Origin: Bacteroidales bacterium
GTDB taxonomy: Bacteria; Bacteroidota; Bacteroidia; Bacteroidales; UBA932
Assembly (NCBI GenBank): GCA_022653675.1
Contig: JALCST010000013.1
Span: 1-62,998, forward strand
Length of the DNA stretch: 62,998 bases
Direction of reading: 5' to 3'
Numbering within the stretch: position 1 is the first letter of the stretch; each line of letters begins with the position of its first letter. A program made the translations under genes and the position numbers. Below the pieces are notes generated by a model that worked only from the letters and a program-made list of their open reading frames with translations, was not told the origin of the DNA and made no database searches. Shown here in pieces: positions 48,790-57,046 of the stretch.

Positions 48790-49560
48790 TTAAAATTTAT
48801 CATCCTGAATTCTCACCTCTATGCCCATTCCCTTCAGTTCCCTTTTCAACTCCCCTATAGTTATTTCGCCGTAATGGAAAATGCTGGCCGCAAGGGCCGC
48901 ATCCGCACGTCCGGCCGTAAGGACATCGGCGATGTCCCGGACCGAACCGGCACCGCCGGAAGCTATTACCGGAATCGACAACATCCCGGAAAGGCGGGCG
49001 TAAACATCGCACGGATAACCTTTTCGGGTACCGTCGTTATCCATCGACGTGAAGAGGATCTCCCCCGCCCCTCGTTCTCCGGCCTCCCTGGCCCATGCGA
49101 ACAGCTCCCTGTCGGTAAGATCCCTTCCGCCCTTGACGGTACACATCCATTCCCCGCCGCACCGCTTGGCATCGACGGCCACGGTGACGAACTGGCTGCC
49201 GTATTTCGCCGCCAACCTGTCTATCAGGCCCGGATCGGCTATCGCGGCCGAATTTACGGTCACCTTGTCCGCTCCGGAATCCAGCAGGCGGGCGGCATCA
49301 TCCATCGACCTTATGCCTCCTCCTACGGTGAAAGGTATGTCTATGCTCTCCGCTATACGGGAGACGAGGCCCGTGAACGTGCTCCTTCCCTCGACGGTAG
49401 CGCTTATGTCCAGATAGACCAGTTCGTCGGCTCCCTCGCGGGCATATTTCAGGCCGAGTTCCACCGGATCCCCCACGTCGGAAAGTCCGACGAAGTGTAC
49501 CCCCTTGACGGTCCTTCCGTCAAGGACATCCAGGCACGGTATTATCCTCTTTGCTATCAT
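48790..49560 (-). CDS. hisF: Imidazole glycerol phosphate synthase, cyclase subunit
   Basis: A 256-residue TIM barrel that, with HisH, makes imidazole glycerol phosphate and AICAR. It begins MIAKRIIPCLDVLDGRTVKG (catalytic Asp in CLDV) and has FTVGGGIRSMDDAA, VTVAVDAKR and the second catalytic Asp in LFTSMDNDGTRKGY. It overlaps hisA by four bases and is followed by hisIE after seven. Confidence 0.96.
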   Translation of the reverse strand: MIAKRIIPCLDVLDGRTVKGVHFVGLSDVGDPVELGLKYAREGADELVYLDISATVEGRSTFTGLVSRIAESIDIPFTVGGGIRSMDDAARLLDSGADKVTVNSAAIADPGLIDRLAAKYGSQFVTVAVDAKRCGGEWMCTVKGGRDLTDRELFAWAREAGERGAGEILFTSMDNDGTRKGYPCDVYARLSGMLSIPVIASGGAGSVRDIADVLTAGRADAALAASIFHYGEITIGELKRELKGMGIEVRIQDDKF

Positions 49561-50288
49561 TTCACAATCCTGTTTAATGAACCGAGTTCTTCAAGCGTCA
49601 TGCGGCCTTCGTAATAAGCCTTGCCGACTATCACGCGATCGAGGCCGGCGGCATCCAGCGCCTTTATGTCATCAATTGACGCTACACCTCCGCTGGCCGT
49701 CACCTCCAGATCGGGATACCTTCCTTTCAGGGAAGCATAGAAGCCGGCGTCCACGCCGGAGAGCATACCGTCACGTGAAATATCCGTAACTATCACGCGT
49801 TTCAATCCCTTGCCGAGGAATCCCCCTATCAGTCCGTCGCAATCCATTGCGCTCGAGCCGGTCCATCCGTTTATGGAAACGGATCCTCCCCGCAAATCGG
49901 CACCGAGGATCACCCTTTCCCCTCCGAACCTTTCGAGCCACGATGCGAAAACGTCGGGTCCGGTCACGGCAATGCTTCCGCAAACGACCGACGACGCACC
50001 GGCATCGAACGCAGCCGAAAGGGCAGCCTCGGATTTGATTCCTCCTCCAAGTTCGATGCTTATCCCTTCCATCTCCGACATCCTGCGTACCGGATCCAGA
50101 TTCCGCGGGAAGCTGGCCTTCGCCCCGTCCAGATCGACCACATGCAGCTCCCCGAAACCGGCTGCGAGGAAGGTGCGCGCCAAGGCGACCGGATCGGAAT
50201 CATAGACCTTCGCGGAAGAATACTCCCCCTGCGAAAGCCTGACGCAACGTCCTCCGATCATGTCTATCGCCGGAATTACCTTGATCAT
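49557..50288 (-). CDS. hisA: ProFAR isomerase
   Basis: A 243-residue TIM barrel isomerising ProFAR to PRFAR. Starting MIKVIPAIDMIGGRCVRLSQ, it holds the catalytic Asp in PAID and the second Asp in VTDISRDGMLSG, with the phosphate loops ELGGGIKSEAAL and TASGGVASIDDI. It overlaps hisH (four bases) upstream and hisF (four bases) downstream, so all are translationally coupled. Confidence 0.96.
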   Translation of the reverse strand: MIKVIPAIDMIGGRCVRLSQGEYSSAKVYDSDPVALARTFLAAGFGELHVVDLDGAKASFPRNLDPVRRMSEMEGISIELGGGIKSEAALSAAFDAGASSVVCGSIAVTGPDVFASWLERFGGERVILGADLRGGSVSINGWTGSSAMDCDGLIGGFLGKGLKRVIVTDISRDGMLSGVDAGFYASLKGRYPDLEVTASGGVASIDDIKALDAAGLDRVIVGKAYYEGRMTLEELGSLNRIVK

Positions 50289-50875
50289 AGCTCGAGATAA
50301 TTTTTAAGGAGTTTAGCACCGGCTGCGCCGCTTTTTTCAGGATGGAACTGCACTCCGAAGCGGCGACCGCTCTGCAGTGCAGCGCTGAAATCTCCGCCGT
50401 GGCATGTGGCCGCCGCCGTATCATCGCAAATGCCTGCGGCATAGGAATGGACGAAATAAAAATAGGTCCCTTCAGGAATGCCCTTGAAAAGAGGGGATTT
50501 CAGGGAAGTCACCCTGTTCCATCCGACATGGGGAACCTTTATCCCCTCCCCGGGAGAGGATTGCAGCCTTCTGACGCGCGACCTGAAAATCCCGAGGCAT
50601 TCCGTATTCCCCTCTTCGCTGGAAAGGCACATGAGCTGCATGCCGATGCATATCCCGAGCACGGGTTGTTTCAAATTCATGATGCAGGGAACCAGGCCCG
50701 TCTCTTCCAAAGCCTTCATCGCGGAAGAAGCCTCCCCGACCCCGGGCATCAGCACCTTGTCCGACCTTTCTATGACAGTCCGATCGGAAGTCAGGACAAA
50801 TTCCGCCCCGAGCCTCTTCAGGGCATTGCAAACCGAATCGAGGTTCCCTGTCTTATAATCTATAATGGCAACCAT
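50285..50875 (-). CDS. hisH: Imidazole glycerol phosphate synthase, glutaminase subunit
   Basis: A 196-residue class I glutamine amidotransferase supplying ammonia to HisF. The nucleophile Cys is in VLGICIGMQLM, and the His-Glu pair is in GVQFHPEKSG near the C terminus. MVAIIDYKTGNLDSV is the family start. It is nine bases after the hisC-hisB fusion and overlaps hisA. Confidence 0.95.
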   Translation of the reverse strand: MVAIIDYKTGNLDSVCNALKRLGAEFVLTSDRTVIERSDKVLMPGVGEASSAMKALEETGLVPCIMNLKQPVLGICIGMQLMCLSSEEGNTECLGIFRSRVRRLQSSPGEGIKVPHVGWNRVTSLKSPLFKGIPEGTYFYFVHSYAAGICDDTAAATCHGGDFSAALQSGRRFGVQFHPEKSGAAGAKLLKNYLEL

Positions 50876-50884
50876 ACCTGCATA

Positions 50885-52531
50885 TTATAAAGTCCCTTTC
50901 GAAGACGGTACGTCATAGTTCCAGGCATCCCGCCTTACGGCGGCACGAAGGGCCTTTGCGAAAGCCTTGAAGACCGATTCCGCAAGATGGTGATTGTTTT
51001 CGCCCGACGCCTTCACGTGAAGGTTGCATTTCATGGCCTCGCACATCGACTTGAAGAAATGGCGGAACATCTCGGTAGGCACGTCGCCCAAATATTCCCT
51101 GGTGAACGGCACATCCCACTCGAAATCTATCCTGCCTCCCAGATCCATCAGGACGGAGGCTTCGCAATCGTCCATGGGAAGGACGAAGCCGTAACGTTCG
51201 ATGCCCCTCTTGTCTCCGAGAGCCTTTCCTATCGCCTCCCCCAGCGCTATGCCCACATCCTCTACGGTATGGTGCTCGTCGACATCGAGATCCCCGGCGG
51301 CCTTGACCTTCAATGCAACGCCAGAATGGCGGGGAATCTGGTCAAGCATGTGATCGAAGAACTTGAGCCCTGTGTCGGACGAACTTTCGAACCCCCCGTC
51401 GAGGCAGATCCTGACATAGACGTCCGTCTCCCCCGTCTTGCGACGCACTTCCGCCCAACGGGAAAATCCCGCAGGCAAACCTTCCGCCTCCGGCACCGTT
51501 CCGCCGGAGCCGAGGATCCCGGCAAATGCGGCCAACAGGGCGTCGTTCTCGGCCGGCGTACCTATAGTCACCCTGAGACAACCGGCACAGCCCGGCATGT
51601 TCGAGCGATTGCGGACGATGATCCCCCTCTCCAGCAACTTGCCATACATTACATCGGCATCTGGAACCTTTACCAGAAGGAAGTTGGCGTCGCTCGGATA
51701 GACGAACAGTCCCGGAATGGCCGAAAGCGCGTCGGAGACGCGCGCACGTTCCGAAAGGGTTATCCTCACTTTCGCAGCCACATCGGCGGAAAGTGCGGCA
51801 TCCGCCGCCCTCATCGAAACCACGTCCACGTTGTACGGATACTTGACCTTGGAAAAATAGCCGATTATCTGCCGAGAGGCGAAAGCCATCCCCAAGCGGA
51901 GCCCGGCCGCCCCCCAAGCCTTGGAGAAGGTCTGAAGAATAATAAGATTCGGATACCGGTCCAGTTCAGGCAACATCGAAGGCACGGAGGAAAAATCGAT
52001 GTAGGCTTCATCGAGCACGACGATGCCTTCGAATTTCTGCAGTATATCCTCCACCTGGGAATTGGGCAAAGCCCTCGCACTCGGATTATTCGGGGAACAG
52101 AGAAAAATGAGCCTCGTCCCGGCATCGCATTTCGACAGCAGTTTCCCGGTATCGAGCGAAAAATCTTCGTTCAAAAGGACCTGCCTGAACTCCACATCGT
52201 TTATTCCAGCAGCCACCCCGTACATCCCATAGGTAGGTGCCATGGCGACCGCATTATTAACACGCGGCTCGCAGAAAATCCTGTAACAAAGGTCTATCGC
52301 CTCGTCGCTGCCGTTCCCGATGAAGATGTTTTCGACGGGGACTCCCTTTATCGCCGCCACCTTCCCCTTCAGGGATTTCTGGGCCGGGTCCGGATAACGG
52401 TTGAACCCGTTGTCGAACGGGCTTTCGTTCGCATCCAGGAAAATTCCCACCTGCCCTCCATACTCGTCACGTGCAGTAGAATAAGGTTCCAGCCCGAGGA
52501 TATTCTTCCGTATCAATTTATATATGTCCAT
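50885..52531 (-). CDS. hisCB: Fused histidinol-phosphate aminotransferase and imidazoleglycerol-phosphate dehydratase
   Basis: A single 548-residue frame. Residues 1-about 342 are HisC, a PLP aminotransferase with FLDANESPFDNGFNRYPDP, CSPNNPS, DEAYIDF and the PLP Lys204 in TFSKAWGAAGLRLG. A linker (about 343-365) leads to the dehydratase half of HisB, with DHMLDQIPRHSG (393-404), DEHHTVEDVGIALGEA and ENNHHLAES supplying the manganese ligands. In many bacteria the dehydratase is instead fused behind a HAD histidinol-phosphatase; here that phosphatase is absent and HisC takes its place. No stop or frameshift separates the halves. It lies 12 bases after hisD and nine before hisH. Confidence 0.95.
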   Translation of the reverse strand: MDIYKLIRKNILGLEPYSTARDEYGGQVGIFLDANESPFDNGFNRYPDPAQKSLKGKVAAIKGVPVENIFIGNGSDEAIDLCYRIFCEPRVNNAVAMAPTYGMYGVAAGINDVEFRQVLLNEDFSLDTGKLLSKCDAGTRLIFLCSPNNPSARALPNSQVEDILQKFEGIVVLDEAYIDFSSVPSMLPELDRYPNLIILQTFSKAWGAAGLRLGMAFASRQIIGYFSKVKYPYNVDVVSMRAADAALSADVAAKVRITLSERARVSDALSAIPGLFVYPSDANFLLVKVPDADVMYGKLLERGIIVRNRSNMPGCAGCLRVTIGTPAENDALLAAFAGILGSGGTVPEAEGLPAGFSRWAEVRRKTGETDVYVRICLDGGFESSSDTGLKFFDHMLDQIPRHSGVALKVKAAGDLDVDEHHTVEDVGIALGEAIGKALGDKRGIERYGFVLPMDDCEASVLMDLGGRIDFEWDVPFTREYLGDVPTEMFRHFFKSMCEAMKCNLHVKASGENNHHLAESVFKAFAKALRAAVRRDAWNYDVPSSKGTL

Positions 52532-52543
52532 TTCCTTGAATTT

Positions 52544-53830
52544 TTATTTTTTTCCAGCCAACCTGACCCTTACCGCATTGGCATGGGCGTCGAGCCCTTC
52601 GGCTTCGGCCATGGCGATTATGGTATCCGAAAGAGAACGGAGGCCGTCCACGGTAAGATCCTGTACGGTCATCTTCCTGCAGAAACTGTCGACGTTCACT
52701 CCCGAAAACGAACGCGCCCATCCCGAAGTAGGAAGCGTATGGTTCGTGCCGGAAGCATAATCGCCTGCACTTTCGCACGAGTAATTGCCGAGAAAGACGC
52801 TGCCGGCACAGGTGATCCTTTCGGCTGCGCCGTAAGGGTCGGCCAAAGCCAATATCAGGTGCTCCGGAGCGTAAAAGTTAGCAAAGTTCAGCATCTCACC
52901 GCGTTCGGGGAGAACCACGATGCGGCTGTTGTCCAATGCTCCTGAAACGGCGTCGCTCCTCTTCAGGGCAGCTTTCCCATTCTCGATGCAGGCGCCGACC
53001 TTTTCGGCCACCTCCGCCGAATCGCATACCAGCATCACCTGGCTGTCGCGGCCATGTTCCGCCTGGGAAAGCAGGTCGGCAGCCACATATTCCGGAATCG
53101 AGGTCCCATCCGCCAATACCATCACCTCCGAAGGGCCGGCAAGCATGTCTATCGAAACGCTTTCCATGGAAACCAGCCTCTTGGCCTCCATCACATAACG
53201 GTTGCCCGGTCCGAAGATCTTGTCTACCTTCGGAACCGACTCCGTACCGTAAGCCATGGCGGCTATAGCCTGTGCGCCGCCTATCTTGTAAATTTTCCTA
53301 ACTCCGCATAAAGATGCGGCGTACAGGACTGCATCGTTCACACGGCCGTCCTTCCCGCAAGGTGTGCAAAGCTCCACCATGGGGCAACCGGCTACCTTCG
53401 CCGGGATGGCCAGCATCAGGACGGTGGAGAACAGGGGTGCGGTGCCCCCGGGTATGTACAGCCCCACCCTGCCGATCGGAACCTCACGTTGGATGCATCT
53501 CACGCCGGGAACAGTCTCCACGACGATTTCACCGCACTTCTGGGCTTCGTGAAACTTTCTGATATTCTCCGCAGCAATGCCTATGGCACGCTTGAGACGC
53601 TCCGGTACAGCCGCAGAAGCTTCCCGTATTTCATCGCCTGTCACTTCGAACGAATCCAGATCGACCCCGTCCACTGACATTGAGATCTCCTTCAAGGCGT
53701 AGTCGCCTTTGATACGTACGGAAGAAAGTATACCGGTGACCTTACGTCGTATGTCGCCGGCATCGGAAGTCGCCCTTTCGCAAATCGTCTTCCACTCAGA
53801 GGGCATGGGATTGAAATATGTCTTCATCAT
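52544..53830 (-). CDS. hisD: Histidinol dehydrogenase
   Basis: A 428-residue NAD and zinc enzyme oxidising histidinol to histidine. IGRVGLYIPGGTAPLFSTVL, GAQAIAAMAYGTESV, GPGNRYVMEAK and DMLAGPSEVMVLAD are family signatures, with the catalytic Glu-His in LLSQAEHGRDSQ. The start is set where ATGATG overlaps the hisG stop; a longer frame from 53944 reads into hisG and has no family similarity. Confidence 0.96.
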   Translation of the reverse strand: MMKTYFNPMPSEWKTICERATSDAGDIRRKVTGILSSVRIKGDYALKEISMSVDGVDLDSFEVTGDEIREASAAVPERLKRAIGIAAENIRKFHEAQKCGEIVVETVPGVRCIQREVPIGRVGLYIPGGTAPLFSTVLMLAIPAKVAGCPMVELCTPCGKDGRVNDAVLYAASLCGVRKIYKIGGAQAIAAMAYGTESVPKVDKIFGPGNRYVMEAKRLVSMESVSIDMLAGPSEVMVLADGTSIPEYVAADLLSQAEHGRDSQVMLVCDSAEVAEKVGACIENGKAALKRSDAVSGALDNSRIVVLPERGEMLNFANFYAPEHLILALADPYGAAERITCAGSVFLGNYSCESAGDYASGTNHTLPTSGWARSFSGVNVDSFCRKMTVQDLTVDGLRSLSDTIIAMAEAEGLDAHANAVRVRLAGKK

Positions 53831-54678
53831 TTGATTATTTTTTCGAGATCCAAGACGAGGATGCCCTCGGCCCCTATCTTTTTCAATTGGTCCACCTTGT
53901 CCCAAAGATCCTTTCCGCTTACGACCGAATGTAGAGAAGACCATCCCTTCAAGGCGAGGGGCATTACGGTGGGACTCCGCATCGCGGGTATGATCCTTAT
54001 GGCCTCATCAACCGCCGATGTCGGTATGTTCATCAGCAGATATTTCTTCCCTCCTGCATCGATTATCGACTGGAAACGAAACTTCAACTGCTCAAGAATG
54101 GCACGGTTCGCCGCCGAGATACCGGGATTGGAAATCAGGACAGCCTGGGATTCCAGCACTGTCTCGACCTCCTGCAACGAATTCTGGGCAAGCGTGCCAC
54201 CGGAAGAGACGATATCGAAAATGCCGTCCGCCACGCCGATCGAAGGCGCTATCTCGACGGAACCGGCGATCTCATGTATTTCCGAATTTATTCCATTGTC
54301 GGCAAGCCATTTGCCAAGGATATTCGGATACGACGTAGCTATTTTACGTCCGTTAAAATACTCAGGCCCCGTATAGGTCTCCGATTTCGGGATCGCAAGC
54401 GATACCCTGCATTGGCCGAAGCAAAGTTCCTGCTCCACATTCACGGCAAAACCGCGTTCGGCCACCTCGTTGTAGCCTACTATCCCTATGTCGGCGGCAC
54501 CGCTGGATACCGTCTGAGGTATGTCGTCGTCACGCAGGTACAGGACCTCGAGCGGGAAATCCGGCGACTTCGCAAGGTATTTGCGTTTAGTGGTGTCGAT
54601 GTCCATACCGACGCTGTTCAAAAGTGACAGGGATGATTCGTTCAGCCTCCCTTTGGCCTGGATTGCTATTCTGATCAT
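53827..54678 (-). CDS. hisG: ATP phosphoribosyltransferase, long form
   Basis: A 283-residue enzyme of the first step of histidine synthesis. The catalytic part starts MIRIAIQAKGRLNESSLSLL, with DIGIVGYNEVAE and the PRPP loop in SSGGTLAQNSL. The C-terminal segment after about residue 215 is the ACT-like domain of the long HisG form that binds histidine for feedback inhibition, so no HisZ is needed. It is the first gene after the His leader peptide and attenuator. Confidence 0.95.
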   Translation of the reverse strand: MIRIAIQAKGRLNESSLSLLNSVGMDIDTTKRKYLAKSPDFPLEVLYLRDDDIPQTVSSGAADIGIVGYNEVAERGFAVNVEQELCFGQCRVSLAIPKSETYTGPEYFNGRKIATSYPNILGKWLADNGINSEIHEIAGSVEIAPSIGVADGIFDIVSSGGTLAQNSLQEVETVLESQAVLISNPGISAANRAILEQLKFRFQSIIDAGGKKYLLMNIPTSAVDEAIRIIPAMRSPTVMPLALKGWSSLHSVVSGKDLWDKVDQLKKIGAEGILVLDLEKIIK

Positions 54679-54686
54679 ATATGCAT

Positions 54687-54728
54687 AAAAAAAGAAAGAG
54701 GCTCGCCCCTGCGGGGTAAGCCTCTTTC
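54687..54728 (-). terminator. Attenuator terminator of the his operon
   Basis: Minus strand GAAAGAGGCTTACCCC, short loop, GGGGCGAGCCTCTTTC (arms within 54694-54728), then T7 (54693-54687). It lies between the leader peptide stop and hisG, only nine bases before hisG. The 5' arm segment TACCCC can instead pair with GGGGTA at the end of the leader frame, a plausible antiterminator. Confidence 0.9.
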
Positions 54729-54752
54729 AAGTTAATATATAGCACTGAAGAT

Positions 54753-54809
54753 CTACCCCTTGGATATCAAGCGGTGATGATGGTGCTCTATGTTTGACAA
54801 AAATCTCAT
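54753..54809 (-). CDS. hisL: Histidine leader peptide
   Basis: An 18-codon frame MRFLSNIEHHHHRLISKG with four consecutive His codons (CAC CAT CAT CAC). It begins 11 bases after a TACTTTTG promoter box and is followed by a terminator before hisG. Ribosome stalling at the His run would leave the GGGGTA segment at the end of the frame free to pair with the terminator's 5' arm. Reading through to the stop would cover that segment and let the terminator form. This is the classic attenuation layout. Confidence 0.9.
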   Translation of the reverse strand: MRFLSNIEHHHHRLISKG

Positions 54810-54819
54810 TTCTTCGACG

Positions 54820-54827
54820 CAAAAGTA
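54820..54827 (-). promoter_or_regulatory. -7 box of the his operon
   Basis: Minus-strand TACTTTTG fits TAnnTTTG, 11 bases before the leader peptide ATG. Confidence 0.6.
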
Positions 54828-54878
54828 CGTTTTTTTCGCAATGATGGTTCTTTTTTTTGCAATATCGGCGGGGAAAAA

Positions 54879-56171
54879 TCAGATCTTGCCTTCAAAGTAA
54901 TCCGAATATGCCTGTAAATCAAGCAATCCATGACCGGAAAGATTGAACAGGATAGTTTTGGATTTCCCCTCTTCCTTGCATTTCAAAGCTTCGCGAACCG
55001 CCACCGCTATGGCGTGGGTGCTTTCCGGAGCCGGGATTATGCCTTCGGTCCGGGCGAAAAGCGTACCGACATCGAAACATTCGTGCTGGTCAATGTCAAC
55101 CGCACGCATGACCTTGTCCTTCAATAGCTGGCTCATAATGGCACCGGCGCCATGGTAACGGAGCCCTCCGGCATGGATCGGAGCCGGTACATAGTCGTTG
55201 CCGAGCGTATACATCGGGATCAGCGGGGTCATGCCGGCCGAATCCCCGAAGTCATAGCGGAAGGTACCCTGGGTGAGTTTCGGACAACCGGTACTTTCGG
55301 CAGCGATAAAGTCGTAATTGCATTCGCCCGCCAGCTGGTGGCGCAGGAAAGGAAGCATAAGCCCGCCGAAGTTGCTGCCGCCACCAAAGCATCCGATGAC
55401 TATGTCGGGTTTCTCGCCAGCCATCTCCATCTGTTTTTCGGCCTCCTGTCCGACTACGGTCTGGTGAAGCATCACGAAATTGAGGACGCTGCCTAGGGTA
55501 TATTTGGTCTCAGGTTGCGACACCGCCCTTTCGATGGCCTCGGAAATCGCCATTCCGAGAGTTCCCGGGGTATCCGGATCAGCCGCGAGGAACTTGCGCC
55601 CGGCCTCGGTCGTATTCGACGGGGAAGAATGGACCGTTGCCCCATAGGTCTGCATAACGCATTTGCGGTAAGGCTTCTGGTCGTAGCTTACCCGTACCAT
55701 ATATACCTCCATATTGAGTCCGAAGTGCTTGGCCGCAAGCGCTATGGCGGAGCCCCACTGCCCAGCCCCAGTCTCGGTGGTCAGGCTCTTGACACCCTGC
55801 TTCTTGTTGTAATATGCCTGGGCCAATGCGGAATTCAGCTTGTGGGATCCCACCGGGGAGACGCTTTCGTTCTTGAAGAAAATCTTGGCAGGAGTATCCA
55901 GGGCCTTTTCAAGCCCTGTCGCATGCACTAGCGGCGTAGGACGGTAAATCTTGTAAAGGTCCCTTACTTCGTCCGGGATGTCGATGAACTGTTCGGTGGC
56001 AAATTCCTGTTTGCACAGACCCTCCGCGAATATCGGTTCTAGATCCTTGGGGGTCATGGGCTGCTTCGTCGCCGGATTCAGCAGGGGCATTATCTTCAAA
56101 TCGTGAAGTACGTTGTAATACTGGGTAGGAATTTCTCTTTCGGTGAGAAGGAAACGTTTTGTTGCTTTCAT
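54879..56171 (-). CDS. trpB2: Tryptophan synthase beta chain, TrpB2 type
   Basis: A 430-residue PLP enzyme of the TrpB2 (TrpB-like) branch. The long N-terminal part (MKATKRFLLTEREIPTQYYN) and length over 425 distinguish it from ordinary TrpB. The PLP lysine is Lys111 in VGSHKLNSALAQ, TETGAGQWG follows, and GCFGGGSNFGG binds phosphate. It stands alone, without trpA beside it, and is preceded by a Trp-codon leader and terminator, which ties it to tryptophan synthesis rather than another PLP reaction. It could turn indole and serine into tryptophan. Confidence 0.93.
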   Translation of the reverse strand: MKATKRFLLTEREIPTQYYNVLHDLKIMPLLNPATKQPMTPKDLEPIFAEGLCKQEFATEQFIDIPDEVRDLYKIYRPTPLVHATGLEKALDTPAKIFFKNESVSPVGSHKLNSALAQAYYNKKQGVKSLTTETGAGQWGSAIALAAKHFGLNMEVYMVRVSYDQKPYRKCVMQTYGATVHSSPSNTTEAGRKFLAADPDTPGTLGMAISEAIERAVSQPETKYTLGSVLNFVMLHQTVVGQEAEKQMEMAGEKPDIVIGCFGGGSNFGGLMLPFLRHQLAGECNYDFIAAESTGCPKLTQGTFRYDFGDSAGMTPLIPMYTLGNDYVPAPIHAGGLRYHGAGAIMSQLLKDKVMRAVDIDQHECFDVGTLFARTEGIIPAPESTHAIAVAVREALKCKEEGKSKTILFNLSGHGLLDLQAYSDYFEGKI

Positions 56172-56220
56172 AATCTTAAATATTTTGATTGTTGTTTGAT
56201 TTTATTTGCGGTATAAAACG

Positions 56221-56250
56221 AAAAAACCCCTTGCGTGCGTACGCAAGGGG
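56221..56250 (-). terminator. Attenuator terminator of trpB2
   Basis: Minus strand CCCCTTGCGTACGCACGCAAGGGG folds into a 9-10 bp GC-rich stem, followed by TTTTTT (56226-56221). It lies between the leader peptide and trpB2, 50 bases before the gene. Confidence 0.88.
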
Positions 56251-56276
56251 CATTAATAGTTAATAATATGATTAGT

Positions 56277-56354
56277 CTATTCCATAAGCCAGGCGCCGCA
56301 ACGGTTTACATCGTTGTGCCACCACCAAGCGCTTATGTTAGACATTCTTTTCAT
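56277..56354 (-). CDS. trpL: Tryptophan leader peptide
   Basis: A 25-codon frame starting MKRMSNISAWWWHNDVNRCG and ending AWLME. Three consecutive Trp codons are followed by a fourth later; four Trp in 25 residues cannot be chance in this position. A terminator follows before trpB2. A near-consensus -7 box (CATCTTTG, 56372-56365) lies just upstream of the ATG. I could not settle the antiterminator pairing. Confidence 0.88.
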   Translation of the reverse strand: MKRMSNISAWWWHNDVNRCGAWLME

Positions 56355-56414
56355 TTCTTCACTGCAAAGATGAGTATTTTTTCCTTCCGTTGTTCCACTT
56401 CCCGAAAAAAAACC

Positions 56415-56984
56415 TTAAGGTTTCATAAGGAATTCATTGATTATGCTGTCGACTTCGGCGAAGCAGATTTCCAGATTGTCGTTCACCACAGTGCAATCGA
56501 ACTTGTTCGCAAAACGCACTTCCACACGGGCTTTCCTGACCCTCTCCTCGATCGCCTCGGGGGAATCGGTACCGCGACCCTCCAGCCTTTCCTTCAGAGC
56601 CTTGATGCTTGGGGCCTTTATGAAGATCGACAGGGCTTTGTCCTTGAATATTTTCTTAAGGTTGATGCCCCCCCTGACATCCACATCGAACAATATTACG
56701 TTTCCCTTGCTCCAGATGCGTTTTTCCTCGCTCCTGAGGGTCCCGTAAAAACTGCCAGGATAAACCTCCTGATACTCGACGAAATCCCCATTACTTATCC
56801 TTTTCCTGAATTCGTCGGCCGTAATGAAATAGTACTCCTTCCCGTTTCTTTCTTTTCCACGGGGCGCACGAGAAGTGGCGGAAATGGAAAACTCCATTTT
56901 CGGGAACACTTCTAGAAGATGATTTACAACCGTACTCTTGCCCGAACCAGACGGGGCAGAGACTATAATTACCTTTTCTTTCAT
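56415..56984 (-). CDS. gmk: Guanylate kinase
   Basis: A 189-residue kinase converting GMP to GDP. P-loop SAPSGSGKSTVV is at residues 9-20, the GMP-binding region is ISATSRAPRGKERNGKEYYF and the lid RLEGRGTDSPEAIEERV. Length is standard. Its promoter is divergent from that of fba, and the trp leader follows in the same direction. Confidence 0.96.
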   Translation of the reverse strand: MKEKVIIVSAPSGSGKSTVVNHLLEVFPKMEFSISATSRAPRGKERNGKEYYFITADEFRKRISNGDFVEYQEVYPGSFYGTLRSEEKRIWSKGNVILFDVDVRGGINLKKIFKDKALSIFIKAPSIKALKERLEGRGTDSPEAIEERVRKARVEVRFANKFDCTVVNDNLEICFAEVDSIINEFLMKP

Positions 56985-57005
56985 AAAAAATAGCTGTTTC
57001 TTCTA

Positions 57006-57013
57006 CAAAATTA
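57006..57013 (-). promoter_or_regulatory. -7 box of gmk
   Basis: Minus-strand TAATTTTG fits TAnnTTTG, 21 bases before the gmk start. Confidence 0.5.
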
Positions 57014-57015
57014 CC

Positions 57016-57023
57016 TATTTTTG
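57016..57023 (+). promoter_or_regulatory. -7 box of fba
   Basis: TATTTTTG fits TAnnTTTG, 23 bases before the fba start. It is two bases from the divergent gmk box. Confidence 0.5.
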
Positions 57024-57046
57024 CCGAAACAAACACAAAATAGATT

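Noticed and set aside
50987..52945. A 652-codon open frame on the plus strand opposite hisC-hisB and hisD
   Set aside because: It is a shadow of GC-rich coding sequence. Composition is His/Arg-rich, no family is seen, and both genes beneath it are intact and well conserved.
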